Shown here: in pieces, positions 7,793 through 15,304 of the stretch
Position numbering within the stretch: the stretch's first letter is position 1
How the letters are laid out: every line of letters starts with the position of its first letter
NCBI GenBank assembly: GCA_016931225.1
Contig: JAFGFE010000040.1
Location: 131,149-188,815 of the forward strand
Direction of reading: 5' to 3'
DNA: 57,667 nt
Source of the DNA: Candidatus Zymogenaceae bacterium
Lineage (GTDB): Bacteria; Desulfobacterota; Zymogenia; Zymogenales; Zymogenaceae
Notes under the pieces: model-generated
Told to the model about the DNA's origin: nothing
Seen by the model: the letters and a program-made list of their open reading frames with translations, nothing else
The model's database searches: none
Translations under genes and position numbers: made by a program

Positions 7793-7972
7793 GTATGATA
7801 TTGTCCTCCGGTAGAGAATATTTCCTATTCTTAAAACTCGATTAATCATTTTCAGTGAAGCCAAAACCAAGCCGCCTGGAGAAACACCCCGGAGACGGGA
7901 AGAATCGATTTGAATGCTATGAGAAAATCCTTCGTTTCCACACGATCTCATTCATTTCAATTTTAAACTGAT

Positions 7973-8665
7973 TCAGTGTCGGGATGAATCGCTCGGCATA
8001 TGGCTCGGAAATCGTAAAATCGTATCCCGCAGAAAATTGACGTTTACAACAAAATACGGAGTGCGTGAAATACCCCCGCCGATCCCGAACACCGTCTTTA
8101 CATCATACTTTCTCACAAAATCCTGAGCGGCGATAATTTTTCTTCCCTTGCTGTCCGTTTCGGTCTGTGCGTCCTCCACATAAAACACACCGCTCATCGA
8201 TCCAAGGGTCTTGGTGACGATATCAGAATCCCTGCTGTCGATCCAATCCAGATCCGCGCCCAGGGACTTGAGCAGTCGCGACATCATCGGGATCGCCTCG
8301 ATGAAATCGGCGGAAGCCAGGGGAATGCCCACATGGCCCTGTGATTTTCTTCGATCATTCCAGGAAACCTCCACACCGTTGGTTCCCAGGAGTGAAAGAA
8401 CGGGGGTTTGATCCTTGATAAGTTCCGTTATGTTGGTCTTTTTCGCCAGCCCCGTTACAAAATCTTTGTTTTTGTCCGGCAACTGGGCAAATGGAACTGT
8501 CACAAATATACGGGTCTGGATGATGGATTCCCTGAACGTTTTATACAGCAATTCAGTATACTTTTGTGACGCATCTTCCAGAGTGGAACTGCCCTTGACT
8601 ATGTCAGATACCATTTTCAGATTTCGAAGGAACTCCGATGATTTTTCATCTCCAATCTTTGCCAT
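7973..8665 (-). CDS. Conserved-looking cytoplasmic protein, possible GAF-like sensor fold
   Basis: 230 residues, no signal peptide or membrane segment. The first ~65 residues are helical (MAKIGDEKSSEFLRNLKMVSDIVKG...). The rest alternates strands and helices, with distinctive runs TRIFVTVPFAQLP, WNDRRKSQGHVGIPLAS and IPMMSRLLKSLGADLDWIDSRDSD. The layout, with a domain ending FFVVNVNFLRDTILRFPSH-type strands, suggests a GAF/PAS-like or DICT-like sensor domain, but I do not recognise a named family and assign no function. AGGAGG seven bases before ATG 8665 sets the start. A terminator-shaped hairpin with a T-run lies directly upstream of the ribosome-binding site (8682-8710), suggesting expression is controlled by attenuation. 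Confidence 0.7.
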   Translation of the reverse strand: MAKIGDEKSSEFLRNLKMVSDIVKGSSTLEDASQKYTELLYKTFRESIIQTRIFVTVPFAQLPDKNKDFVTGLAKKTNITELIKDQTPVLSLLGTNGVEVSWNDRRKSQGHVGIPLASADFIEAIPMMSRLLKSLGADLDWIDSRDSDIVTKTLGSMSGVFYVEDAQTETDSKGRKIIAAQDFVRKYDVKTVFGIGGGISRTPYFVVNVNFLRDTILRFPSHMPSDSSRH

Positions 8666-9183
8666 GACTTCCTCCTCTCATAAAAAAACCGCGGATATTA
8701 TTCCACGGTTACAGAAACATTATCATATGAAGAAAATAATTCGATTCGACACCCATCATCAGGTGGTTCGGGACAGTTTATCAGCAGGTATGGCTTGATG
8801 GTGTATTGAAACATACATGTACGTTTTGTGTATAACGAAAATAACATGTTTTCCACTAAAAACGTTCTCATTATGAAGCTTCATCCAAGTTATGATGGTA
8901 TTGCTGTTGTTCAACTCTTAATTAATGTATGTGAAAGAGACTCACACTCACACGACCAAATTGAAACTATTTAACTAATATAATATTGCTTTTTCAGGTA
9001 TCTGTCAAATGCTTTTCCGTTGCCGCACTGCGCCACCGGATATGCGATTACTCCTGTACATAACATTGGTAGAGCCGTTATTGGTACTTCGGCGAAAACT
9101 TCACCTGTATCCGGTTTGTAGTCGGCTATTCCCTCCGTTGTTCGGCATCCGGGTATCTCATTATTTTAATGAGCGTGAGACCT
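8666..9183. other. AT-rich intergenic region between two minus-strand genes
   Basis: About 520 bases. Apart from the attenuator-like hairpin at 8682-8710 I see no gene, tRNA or strong promoter. A short plus-strand frame at 9009-9239 has no ribosome-binding site and runs into the terminator, so I do not call it. Confidence 0.55.
8682..8710 (-). promoter_or_regulatory. Terminator-like attenuator hairpin in the leader of the 7973-8665 gene
   Basis: On the minus strand AACCGTGG (8710-8703) and CCGCGGTT (8694-8687) form an 8-pair stem with one mismatch. Seven T follow (8688-8682) and then the AGGAGG ribosome-binding site (8676-8671). A terminator here would cut the transcript before translation begins. 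Confidence 0.55.
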
Positions 9184-9216
9184 CAAAAAAAGGCGGGGGA
9201 TCCCTCCCCCGCCTTT
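9184..9216 (-). terminator. Intrinsic terminator of the 9242-10957 gene
   Basis: Minus strand AAGGCGGGGGA-GGGA-TCCCCCGCCTT followed by at least five T. It lies 26 bases past the stop. Confidence 0.88.
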
Positions 9217-9241
9217 TCGGTTTGTGTGGTGCTATTTAGTT

Positions 9242-10957
9242 TTAGAACTCGTACTTCAGCTCCAGCCGTCCGCCGTACTCCCAGGTGGTGGTGTCGTACC
9301 CGAAGCTCGCGGGGCCGTTATAGTCGAAACGACCGGAAACGCCGAGAGCCGGAATCCCGTTGTACGTGCCCCCACCGCTTCCGTCCAGCTCGTAATCGAG
9401 CCCGTCCAGGGGTATCCGCACCATGCCGCCCAGGGAGAGGGTCAGCCGGTCGACCGGCATGAAGGACACGTCCGCGGCGAGGGTCAGGTTGTGGAAGAAG
9501 TCCCTGTCGTCATAGGACGTCGTGAGGGTCGGCACCGGTGGTACATACAAAAAGGCTGATCTGTAGGAACGATCGAGGTCCATCACCCCCCAGCCGAGGT
9601 CATAGCGCATGCCGAAGGCGGCGGAAAGGGAATCCGAGAAATCCTTCTCCATCGTCACGTCCAGGGAAAAGACATTCCGCTTTTCCGAGACCGATTCATC
9701 GAATACGGCCGCGTTGCCGGGGACAAACGGGCCGAAGAGGGTGCTCGCCATGACGGTCCGGTACCAGTAGTCGTTGGCGTACTCCCAGTGGGTGTAGGAA
9801 AGGGCGAAACCGAGATCCATGGGGTCAAGGGCCAGGTCCACCCCCGCGCCCCCGGAGAGGCTCCATTCGGCATAGTCGTTCTCGTGGGCGGTGAGCCCGT
9901 CCGCCGTCGGCAGGGCCGTCAGGTACGTCGGAAAGAATAATCCAGTCCCGGTGCCGTCCAGGCTCCAGTCCATCGTCGCGTATGCGAAATCGGCGAAGAA
10001 CGGCATCGATATCGTGTCGTTCAGCGCGTATGCCACGTCCAGTCCGGTGCCGATGTCCCATCCGTCCAGGTCCCGGGAATCGAATGCGTGGGTGTGGGTT
10101 TGGAGTCCCAATACGGCCGGGATAATGGGATGGTTGCTGTAAAACCTCGCTCCCTCCTCAACCCCGCCGACGATGAATCCCATCTCCACGGACATATCCA
10201 GGCTCAGGGCGTCCGTCGGCGCGACCGAGAATCCCAGCACCGGGGCGAAGCGGTGGTAGTCCATGTCGAAGGACCGGCTCATCGTAGAGATTTCGTTGGG
10301 ATTGAAGATCGCGGCCGTCCCGGCCGATGAGAGATCGAAGTCGCTGCGGTCAATGACGTAGTCGTACTTGAAGCCGACGCCCATCGAAAAGGCCTCGGCG
10401 AGATCCAGGTCGAGCAAGAGCGCCAGAGAAATATCATTTACATCAGAATCGCTGCTGTAATCGGAGAAATGAGAGACATTGTTAATTGTCAGAGTCTGGG
10501 TGAACGTGGTATCTCCCTCCATGCCCACGTCGCCGTAGCGATACCGCAGGAAGAACCCGAAGCGCGCCGCGTCCGAGAGCCCCAGGGTGAATCCTGCGTC
10601 GGTTACCCAGTTGTTGACCTGGTATTTTTCGTCGCCGGAGATCGCCACACTCCCCGGTATAGGAGGTAAGATGATATTCCTGACCGTATAGAACCCGTCA
10701 ACGTCCACGTCGGTGGTGCTCCCCAGGTAATAGGAGCTCAGAAAAAACAGCACGTCGTTCTCGACCGCCATCAGGGCCGGGTTGGCGAGAAAATCCTTTC
10801 CGCCGAAGGACCCGTCATGATAGGGCAGGGCCTTGGGCACGCTGTAGAAATTCGCCTCTTCGACGTACAGGTAGTCCTGGGCCGTTGCGATAACCGGCGC
10901 CACCAGCAGCACCGTCGCCGCAAGCACAACAAGACTGAAAAATGTTCTTCTTCTCAT
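9242..10957 (-). CDS. Outer-membrane beta-barrel protein
   Basis: 571 residues. Residues 1-27 are a signal peptide (RRR then a hydrophobic core, cleavage near ATAQ). The rest is Asp/Gly/Tyr-rich with alternating amphipathic strands and turns, typical of large barrels, and ends LELKYEF with the C-terminal Phe of the BAM signal. Aromatic girdle residues recur. The substrate is unknown; a FadL-like transporter or a general porin are alternatives, and I see no FadL signature at the N-terminus. The start is ATG 10957, with GAGGTCC eight bases upstream. It is a monocistronic unit with its own terminator and lies next to a second barrel gene (11179-12726) of similar design. Confidence 0.8.
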   Translation of the reverse strand: MRRRTFFSLVVLAATVLLVAPVIATAQDYLYVEEANFYSVPKALPYHDGSFGGKDFLANPALMAVENDVLFFLSSYYLGSTTDVDVDGFYTVRNIILPPIPGSVAISGDEKYQVNNWVTDAGFTLGLSDAARFGFFLRYRYGDVGMEGDTTFTQTLTINNVSHFSDYSSDSDVNDISLALLLDLDLAEAFSMGVGFKYDYVIDRSDFDLSSAGTAAIFNPNEISTMSRSFDMDYHRFAPVLGFSVAPTDALSLDMSVEMGFIVGGVEEGARFYSNHPIIPAVLGLQTHTHAFDSRDLDGWDIGTGLDVAYALNDTISMPFFADFAYATMDWSLDGTGTGLFFPTYLTALPTADGLTAHENDYAEWSLSGGAGVDLALDPMDLGFALSYTHWEYANDYWYRTVMASTLFGPFVPGNAAVFDESVSEKRNVFSLDVTMEKDFSDSLSAAFGMRYDLGWGVMDLDRSYRSAFLYVPPVPTLTTSYDDRDFFHNLTLAADVSFMPVDRLTLSLGGMVRIPLDGLDYELDGSGGGTYNGIPALGVSGRFDYNGPASFGYDTTTWEYGGRLELKYEF

Positions 10958-11125
10958 GGGGACCTCATAAATAAAATAGACATTATTTCATTTTCTCAAA
11001 AAAACATTTTATGTCAAGCTATTTAGAAAAATTTTAATGGACATCTTTGAATATGCATCTTTTTCGAGAATCCTCCGGCCGGGAACAAACATATACTGCT
11101 CAGAGATGCGTATCAATACATACAT

Positions 11126-11153
11126 TAAAAAAGCGGGGGATCGCTCCCCCGCT
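11126..11153 (-). terminator. Intrinsic terminator of the 11179-12726 gene
   Basis: Minus strand AGCGGGGGA-GCGA-TCCCCCGCT followed by TTTTTT. It is 26 bases past the stop and nearly the same sequence as the terminators at 7767-7792 and 9184-9216. Confidence 0.88.
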
Positions 11154-11178
11154 TCAGTGGTTGATATGTCGTGATTTT

Positions 11179-12726
11179 TTAGAATTCGTACTGCAACGTG
11201 TTGAAGACGGACCAGATCTCGCCCCAGTCGCCCCGGGTGCCGTCGGCCTTCTCATAATCAAAGGAGTCTCCGGTAAAGAGCACCGCCCCTTCGAAGGTAT
11301 ACGTCAGGCCCTCCATGATCTCATAAGACAGCGCCAGGTCGATCTCCCAGCCCAGGTCGTCTGACACCTCCCAGGACTGGTAGGGGTAATTTACCCCGGC
11401 ATAGTATATCATCGGGTGCAGATAGGCGGGACTCTTCGCGGCAAAAAGCCCCGACCGGGTGCCCATCGTATTTATACCGATCTCCTCGGTCCACTTGGCC
11501 CAGATCACGGCGCCGCTGATGGTCAGCTTGTCCATCGGGCAGACCTCGAAGTAGCCCTTGATGGCGGTGATGTTCTCCATGGTGTTCGCCCCAAAGAGCC
11601 CCCCGGTGCCCCACACGGAGCTCAGTCCGTCGTTGTGGCCGCCGGTGATGATATGGGCGAACGAAAAATCGCCGTCGTTCGTCACGAAGTTCATGTTCAC
11701 ATGATCGACGGAGATAACGTTCATCGGAAGAGCCGGATTCAACCATAAGTGTTTCTGGCCGCTCCCCATTATAAATGCCGCACCGACCCGGAAGAGGTCG
11801 TTGTAGTAGGAGACGTCGGCGTAGACGTTCCACCCGGAAATATCGAGATCTTTTCGTGCGTTCTGGGAATAAAGCAATCCAGTAAACCCGTAATAGGGAT
11901 CAGTTGTCATCCCCTCGGTGTAGTGACCATTCGCATCGCCGAAGAGCCAGGACGCCTCCACGTTGACGTCGATCATGTCGAAGAAGGTGCCGGTGTACCC
12001 CACACCCACAAAACCGACCCAGGCGCCGTAGTCCGCGAGGGGACTGATGATCGTTCTGGAGTTGTTCAGTACGCCGCCCACGCCGCTGCTGCCGGTTGCG
12101 TCCTCATCCCACAGCACGCCGCTGTAGACCTCCAACACGTGACCCTCGATGGGCGTCACCAGGATATCCAAACCCACGAGGTCGGCGTCCCAGTTATACT
12201 CCCAGGCGTCGGGGCCGGCCGTCACCCGGTCCGAAATCTTGAAGTAGGAGAGCGATACGGTCACGGGACCCCAGGTGTTGGACCAGCGGGCGCCGTCTCC
12301 GGCGGTGTCAAACGTAAAGAGGTTGCCGTACCCCTCGAAGAACCGGCCCACGGTGAAGGTCCCCACCGGGGGAACGGTAAACTCGATAAACGCCCGATCA
12401 ATATAGTTGGCGTTATTTGCGTTGATGCGCAACGCACTTCCCCGGCCCCAGGTATCCTCGGCGATATCCAGGCGGATTACCGCTCTCAGGTACTCGCTTC
12501 TGGTGTGGGTGATCGTCAGGCGAAAACGCTGATCGAAAAAGCCGGTGTACAGGCCATCCTCGTGGCTCGGAACGTTACCGAGATCATCGTATTCCTTGTC
12601 GAAGTTCCACTCGGTGATGGACCTGACCCGATAGGCCCCTTCGAATGTCGTTTCGGCGGCGAAAACCGTTGACACGAACCCCACAACCAGGAAACCGGTG
12701 AGTATAAAAAGTAATAGCTTTTTCAT
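11179..12726 (-). CDS. Outer-membrane porin-like protein
   Basis: 515 residues. I chose ATG 12726 because GGGGGAGG lies 4-11 bases upstream; a TTG further up would only add the ribosome-binding site as codons. Residues 1-23 are a signal peptide (KKLLLFILTGFLVVGFVSTVFA|AE). The mature part has many barrel-type strands (ETTFEGAYRVRSITEWNF at its start, FRLTITHTRSEYLRAVIRLDI next) and ends WSVFNTLQYEF, a C-terminal Phe BAM signal. It resembles alginate-export or general porin barrels in style, but the substrate is unknown. A promoter (12783-12810) and a 15-base inverted repeat (12758-12772) lie just upstream, so it is probably regulated as a single gene. Confidence 0.82.
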   Translation of the reverse strand: MKKLLLFILTGFLVVGFVSTVFAAETTFEGAYRVRSITEWNFDKEYDDLGNVPSHEDGLYTGFFDQRFRLTITHTRSEYLRAVIRLDIAEDTWGRGSALRINANNANYIDRAFIEFTVPPVGTFTVGRFFEGYGNLFTFDTAGDGARWSNTWGPVTVSLSYFKISDRVTAGPDAWEYNWDADLVGLDILVTPIEGHVLEVYSGVLWDEDATGSSGVGGVLNNSRTIISPLADYGAWVGFVGVGYTGTFFDMIDVNVEASWLFGDANGHYTEGMTTDPYYGFTGLLYSQNARKDLDISGWNVYADVSYYNDLFRVGAAFIMGSGQKHLWLNPALPMNVISVDHVNMNFVTNDGDFSFAHIITGGHNDGLSSVWGTGGLFGANTMENITAIKGYFEVCPMDKLTISGAVIWAKWTEEIGINTMGTRSGLFAAKSPAYLHPMIYYAGVNYPYQSWEVSDDLGWEIDLALSYEIMEGLTYTFEGAVLFTGDSFDYEKADGTRGDWGEIWSVFNTLQYEF

Positions 12727-12757
12727 TGACCTCCCCCTAAACAATATACAAGATAAG

Positions 12758-12772
12758 AGTATTCATAATACT
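12758..12772. promoter_or_regulatory. Operator-like inverted repeat downstream of the porin promoter
   Basis: AGTATT-CAT-AATACT, a 6+3+6 inverted repeat, lies 10-25 bases downstream of the -10 of the porin promoter, where a repressor would block transcription. The regulator is unknown. Confidence 0.4.
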
Positions 12773-12782
12773 TAAGTTTAAA

Positions 12783-12810
12783 TATATAGTTTTAACAATC
12801 CCCATGTCAA
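12783..12810 (-). promoter_or_regulatory. Promoter of the 11179-12726 porin gene
   Basis: Minus strand TTGACA (12810-12805), 16-base spacer, TATATA (12788-12783), 57 bases from the ATG. Confidence 0.6.
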
Positions 12811-13141
12811 GGAAAAATTAATTTTTTTTAATGATCTGCTTTCTCTCTTTGAATACCATCTATCCATCAAAACCCTCCCCCACCGGCGCAAAACGAAATC
12901 ACCCTTTTCCAACGGCACCGCCGCAATCCCACCTTTCGGGAAAATCCATTGCCGGAACCGATTTTTTTCCGTACAATATCGCTCACACGAATCAGTGACA
13001 AATATACAAAGCCGACCGCCGTGCTGAGAACGATGTTGCCGGAAACAGTATATTTCAAGGCGGGGCGCCCCACACGCACAGGAATTTTCGTTTCAATCGG
13101 AGGGCGGCAGATAAAAAACTACAAAGTTTGTAATTTTTACC

Positions 13142-13170
13142 TTGACAGACACGACATTTGAGGCTATCGA
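13142..13170 (+). promoter_or_regulatory. Candidate promoter of the nucleotidase gene
   Basis: TTGACA (13142-13147), 17-base spacer, TATCGA (13165-13170). It would give a ~200-base leader that includes the AACCCACC/GGTGGGTT hairpin at 13281-13307. Confidence 0.4.
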
Positions 13171-13373
13171 TAAACCTGTCGAAAAAGCACCGTCGCCTAA
13201 CATGAGAACGATTCTCCCCTCCCTTTGAAAGAACGCTGAATCCTTGGTTTTACCGGACACGACATCCGACGCACTTACAAAACCCACCGTCTGATTTCTG
13301 GTGGGTTCAAAAATAGCGACATATAATGATAACATGCGGCTTTTAAACACCATAACCGAACGAGAGGTTTACA

Positions 13374-15038
13374 ATGAAAACACGGAGAGTCTGCTCCCTA
13401 ATATCGGCGATGCTGTTTATCGCCCTGATGGTGGCGGGGTGCGCCGGTGTGACGCCGGCACCGGAAGCGACCAGTCTTTCTATGGTGACCGTATCCGACA
13501 TCCACAGCAACATCCTCCCCTATGAAACCAAGGTTGAAAAGGATGGAGAAAAGGTTGAGGTTGTCGTCGGCGGGATGGATCGCATCGCCGCCCTTGCGGA
13601 AACTCAGGAGGGACTGGCCGACGGGTCGCTTCTGGTTTCCGGTGGAGACAACCTGATGGGCTTTTTTTACAAGACCTTTGACGGCGTGCCGGAGATCGAA
13701 TCCATGAACATGGCTGGATACGACATCACATGTCTGGGCAACCATGAATTCGACCTGGGGACCGAGGCGTGCGGAAAGGCCATGAAAAACGCCGAATTCG
13801 ACATCGTGTCTTCCAACCTCACCGTCACCGAGCCGGGACTCGCCTCACTGGTAAAACCGTACGTGATCAAGGAGACCGCCGGGGTGACAATCGGATTCTT
13901 CGGCCTGATGACCCCGGACCTTCATCGGGTGTCGTCGGCGGGATCCGACGTGGTGGTCGATAACGACCTGATCTCCGTCGCCACGGAAATGGTCAACGCC
14001 CTCAGAATTGAAGGGGTGGATATCATCATCGCTCTGACCCATATCGGCAAGGAGTTTGACGAGCTGGTGGCGAATAATGTCGCCGGCATTGATATTATCG
14101 TCGGCGGCCACAGCCACGATACGTTCTGCGAGACCGTCAAGGGTCCCAGAGGGTGGGAGACCATCGTGCTCCAGGCCGGCGTTAACGCCAAGGAGGTAGG
14201 AGTGCTCACCTTCGATGTGGCCGGAGGGAAAATCATCGCCTCCGAGTGGAAGACGGTCCTGATGGACGAATCGGTGGGCAGCGACGAAGAGATCGCGGCG
14301 TATCTTGCGGAGTATGATAAAAAACTGAAAAAGCAGATGGAGCGTCCCGTGGGCGAAACCCTTGTGGATCTCGACGCCCTGTCGGCCAACGTGCGCTCCC
14401 GGGAATCGAACCTGGGCAACCTCGTCACGGACGCTTGGGTGGACTGGTTCACCCGGCCCGACACCGAGAACCTCATCGCCCTCATCAACGGCGGAACCCT
14501 CCGAGGCGACCGGTACTACAAGGCGGGTCCCGTCACCTACGGAGACCTGATGGAAATACACCCCTATTCCAACTCGATCTTTGAGGTTTCCCTCTCGGGG
14601 AAGGACCTCCTGCAGGTCCTTGAAATGAGCGCGTCCGCCATAAACGTGGAGGGAGACGGCGCCGCAGAGGACGAGCGCGTCCCCGACGGCGGTTTTCTCC
14701 AGGTCAGCGGTCTGAAAATCGAGATCGATCTATCGGGGCGGCCCTACAGCGGCATATACGACGGCAGGGAGCTCGTGAAGATCATCTATCCCGGCGATCG
14801 GATCACCTCCGCCCTGGTCAAAGAGGGGGGAGAGTGGGTTCCCATCAATCCTGACAAGATGTACACGGTTCTGGTCACCTCGTGGACGGCCGCCGGCGGC
14901 GACGGCTACGCCCCGTTCATCGCCGCTGAAAAGATCGACACCACCGTCGATATCGTAGACGCCCTGTGTACCTATATCGAAAAACGTGGGCCGGTCAGCC
15001 CCGAAATCGAGGGAAGGATCGTGGTAACCGAACCCTGA
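13374..15038 (+). CDS. 5'-nucleotidase / UDP-sugar hydrolase family lipoprotein
   Basis: 554 residues. A lipoprotein signal ends ALMVAGC, with the lipid-modified Cys near residue 23. The N-terminal metallophosphatase domain has the metal motifs VTVSDIHSN (D-x-H), SGGDNLMG, CLGNHEFD, LTHIGK and GGHSHD. The C-terminal 5'-nucleotidase domain begins near residue 330 (SRESNLGNLVTDAWVDW; IALINGGTLRGD) and carries the substrate-stacking region. The length and both domains match the UshA/NutA family, which removes phosphate from nucleotides outside the cytoplasm. The lipoprotein anchor places it in the periplasm or on the outer membrane. ATG 13374 is preceded by GAGAGG. It is a single-gene unit ended by a strong terminator at 15074-15112. 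Confidence 0.93.
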   Translation: MKTRRVCSLISAMLFIALMVAGCAGVTPAPEATSLSMVTVSDIHSNILPYETKVEKDGEKVEVVVGGMDRIAALAETQEGLADGSLLVSGGDNLMGFFYKTFDGVPEIESMNMAGYDITCLGNHEFDLGTEACGKAMKNAEFDIVSSNLTVTEPGLASLVKPYVIKETAGVTIGFFGLMTPDLHRVSSAGSDVVVDNDLISVATEMVNALRIEGVDIIIALTHIGKEFDELVANNVAGIDIIVGGHSHDTFCETVKGPRGWETIVLQAGVNAKEVGVLTFDVAGGKIIASEWKTVLMDESVGSDEEIAAYLAEYDKKLKKQMERPVGETLVDLDALSANVRSRESNLGNLVTDAWVDWFTRPDTENLIALINGGTLRGDRYYKAGPVTYGDLMEIHPYSNSIFEVSLSGKDLLQVLEMSASAINVEGDGAAEDERVPDGGFLQVSGLKIEIDLSGRPYSGIYDGRELVKIIYPGDRITSALVKEGGEWVPINPDKMYTVLVTSWTAAGGDGYAPFIAAEKIDTTVDIVDALCTYIEKRGPVSPEIEGRIVVTEP

Positions 15039-15073
15039 GGATGTCCTCCGTACACGACATGATCACGACACAC

Positions 15074-15112
15074 GAACCCGGGATGGAAAATCGTTCCTCC
15101 CGGGTTCTTTTT
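15074..15112 (+). terminator. Intrinsic terminator of the nucleotidase gene
   Basis: GAACCCGGGA (15074-15083) and TCCCGGGTTC (15098-15107) form a 10-bp stem followed by TTTTT. Confidence 0.88.
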
Positions 15113-15219
15113 CATTCCGATCTCTCCAACCGCACGACACACCGCGAGGGAGTCTCATTCGGGACATATCCCACAAATACACCATTCAGTGAATGAACAC
15201 TCTTCAGCATAGGAAAAAT

Positions 15220-15248
15220 TTGCATCAAATCAAACAATCATGTATACT
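15220..15248 (+). promoter_or_regulatory. Promoter of the DUF4388/receiver gene
   Basis: TTGCAT (15220-15225), 17-base spacer, TATACT (15243-15248), 57 bases before the TTG start. Confidence 0.65.
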
Positions 15249-15304
15249 GAAACATATTTTGCATAAACGTATATCATTCTCAAACAGAATAGGCAGAGAG
15301 TCTA

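Larger units (their letters stand above)
7604..7972. other. Intergenic region with terminator and palindrome
   Basis: 369 bases without a supportable gene. It contains the leader of the 6992-7603 gene, a 22-base perfect palindrome (7754-7775) and the overlapping terminator of the next minus-strand gene (7767-7792). Confidence 0.6.
12727..13373. other. Divergent intergenic region with promoters and hairpins
   Basis: About 650 bases between the porin gene (minus) and the nucleotidase gene (plus). It holds the porin promoter and inverted repeat, a candidate plus-strand promoter at 13142-13170 and a hairpin at 13281-13307. I see no coding frame with a ribosome-binding site. Confidence 0.55.

Noticed and set aside
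9009-9239. 76-codon plus-strand frame between barrel and unknown gene
   Set aside because: It has no ribosome-binding site and runs through a strong terminator; its sequence is not protein-like.
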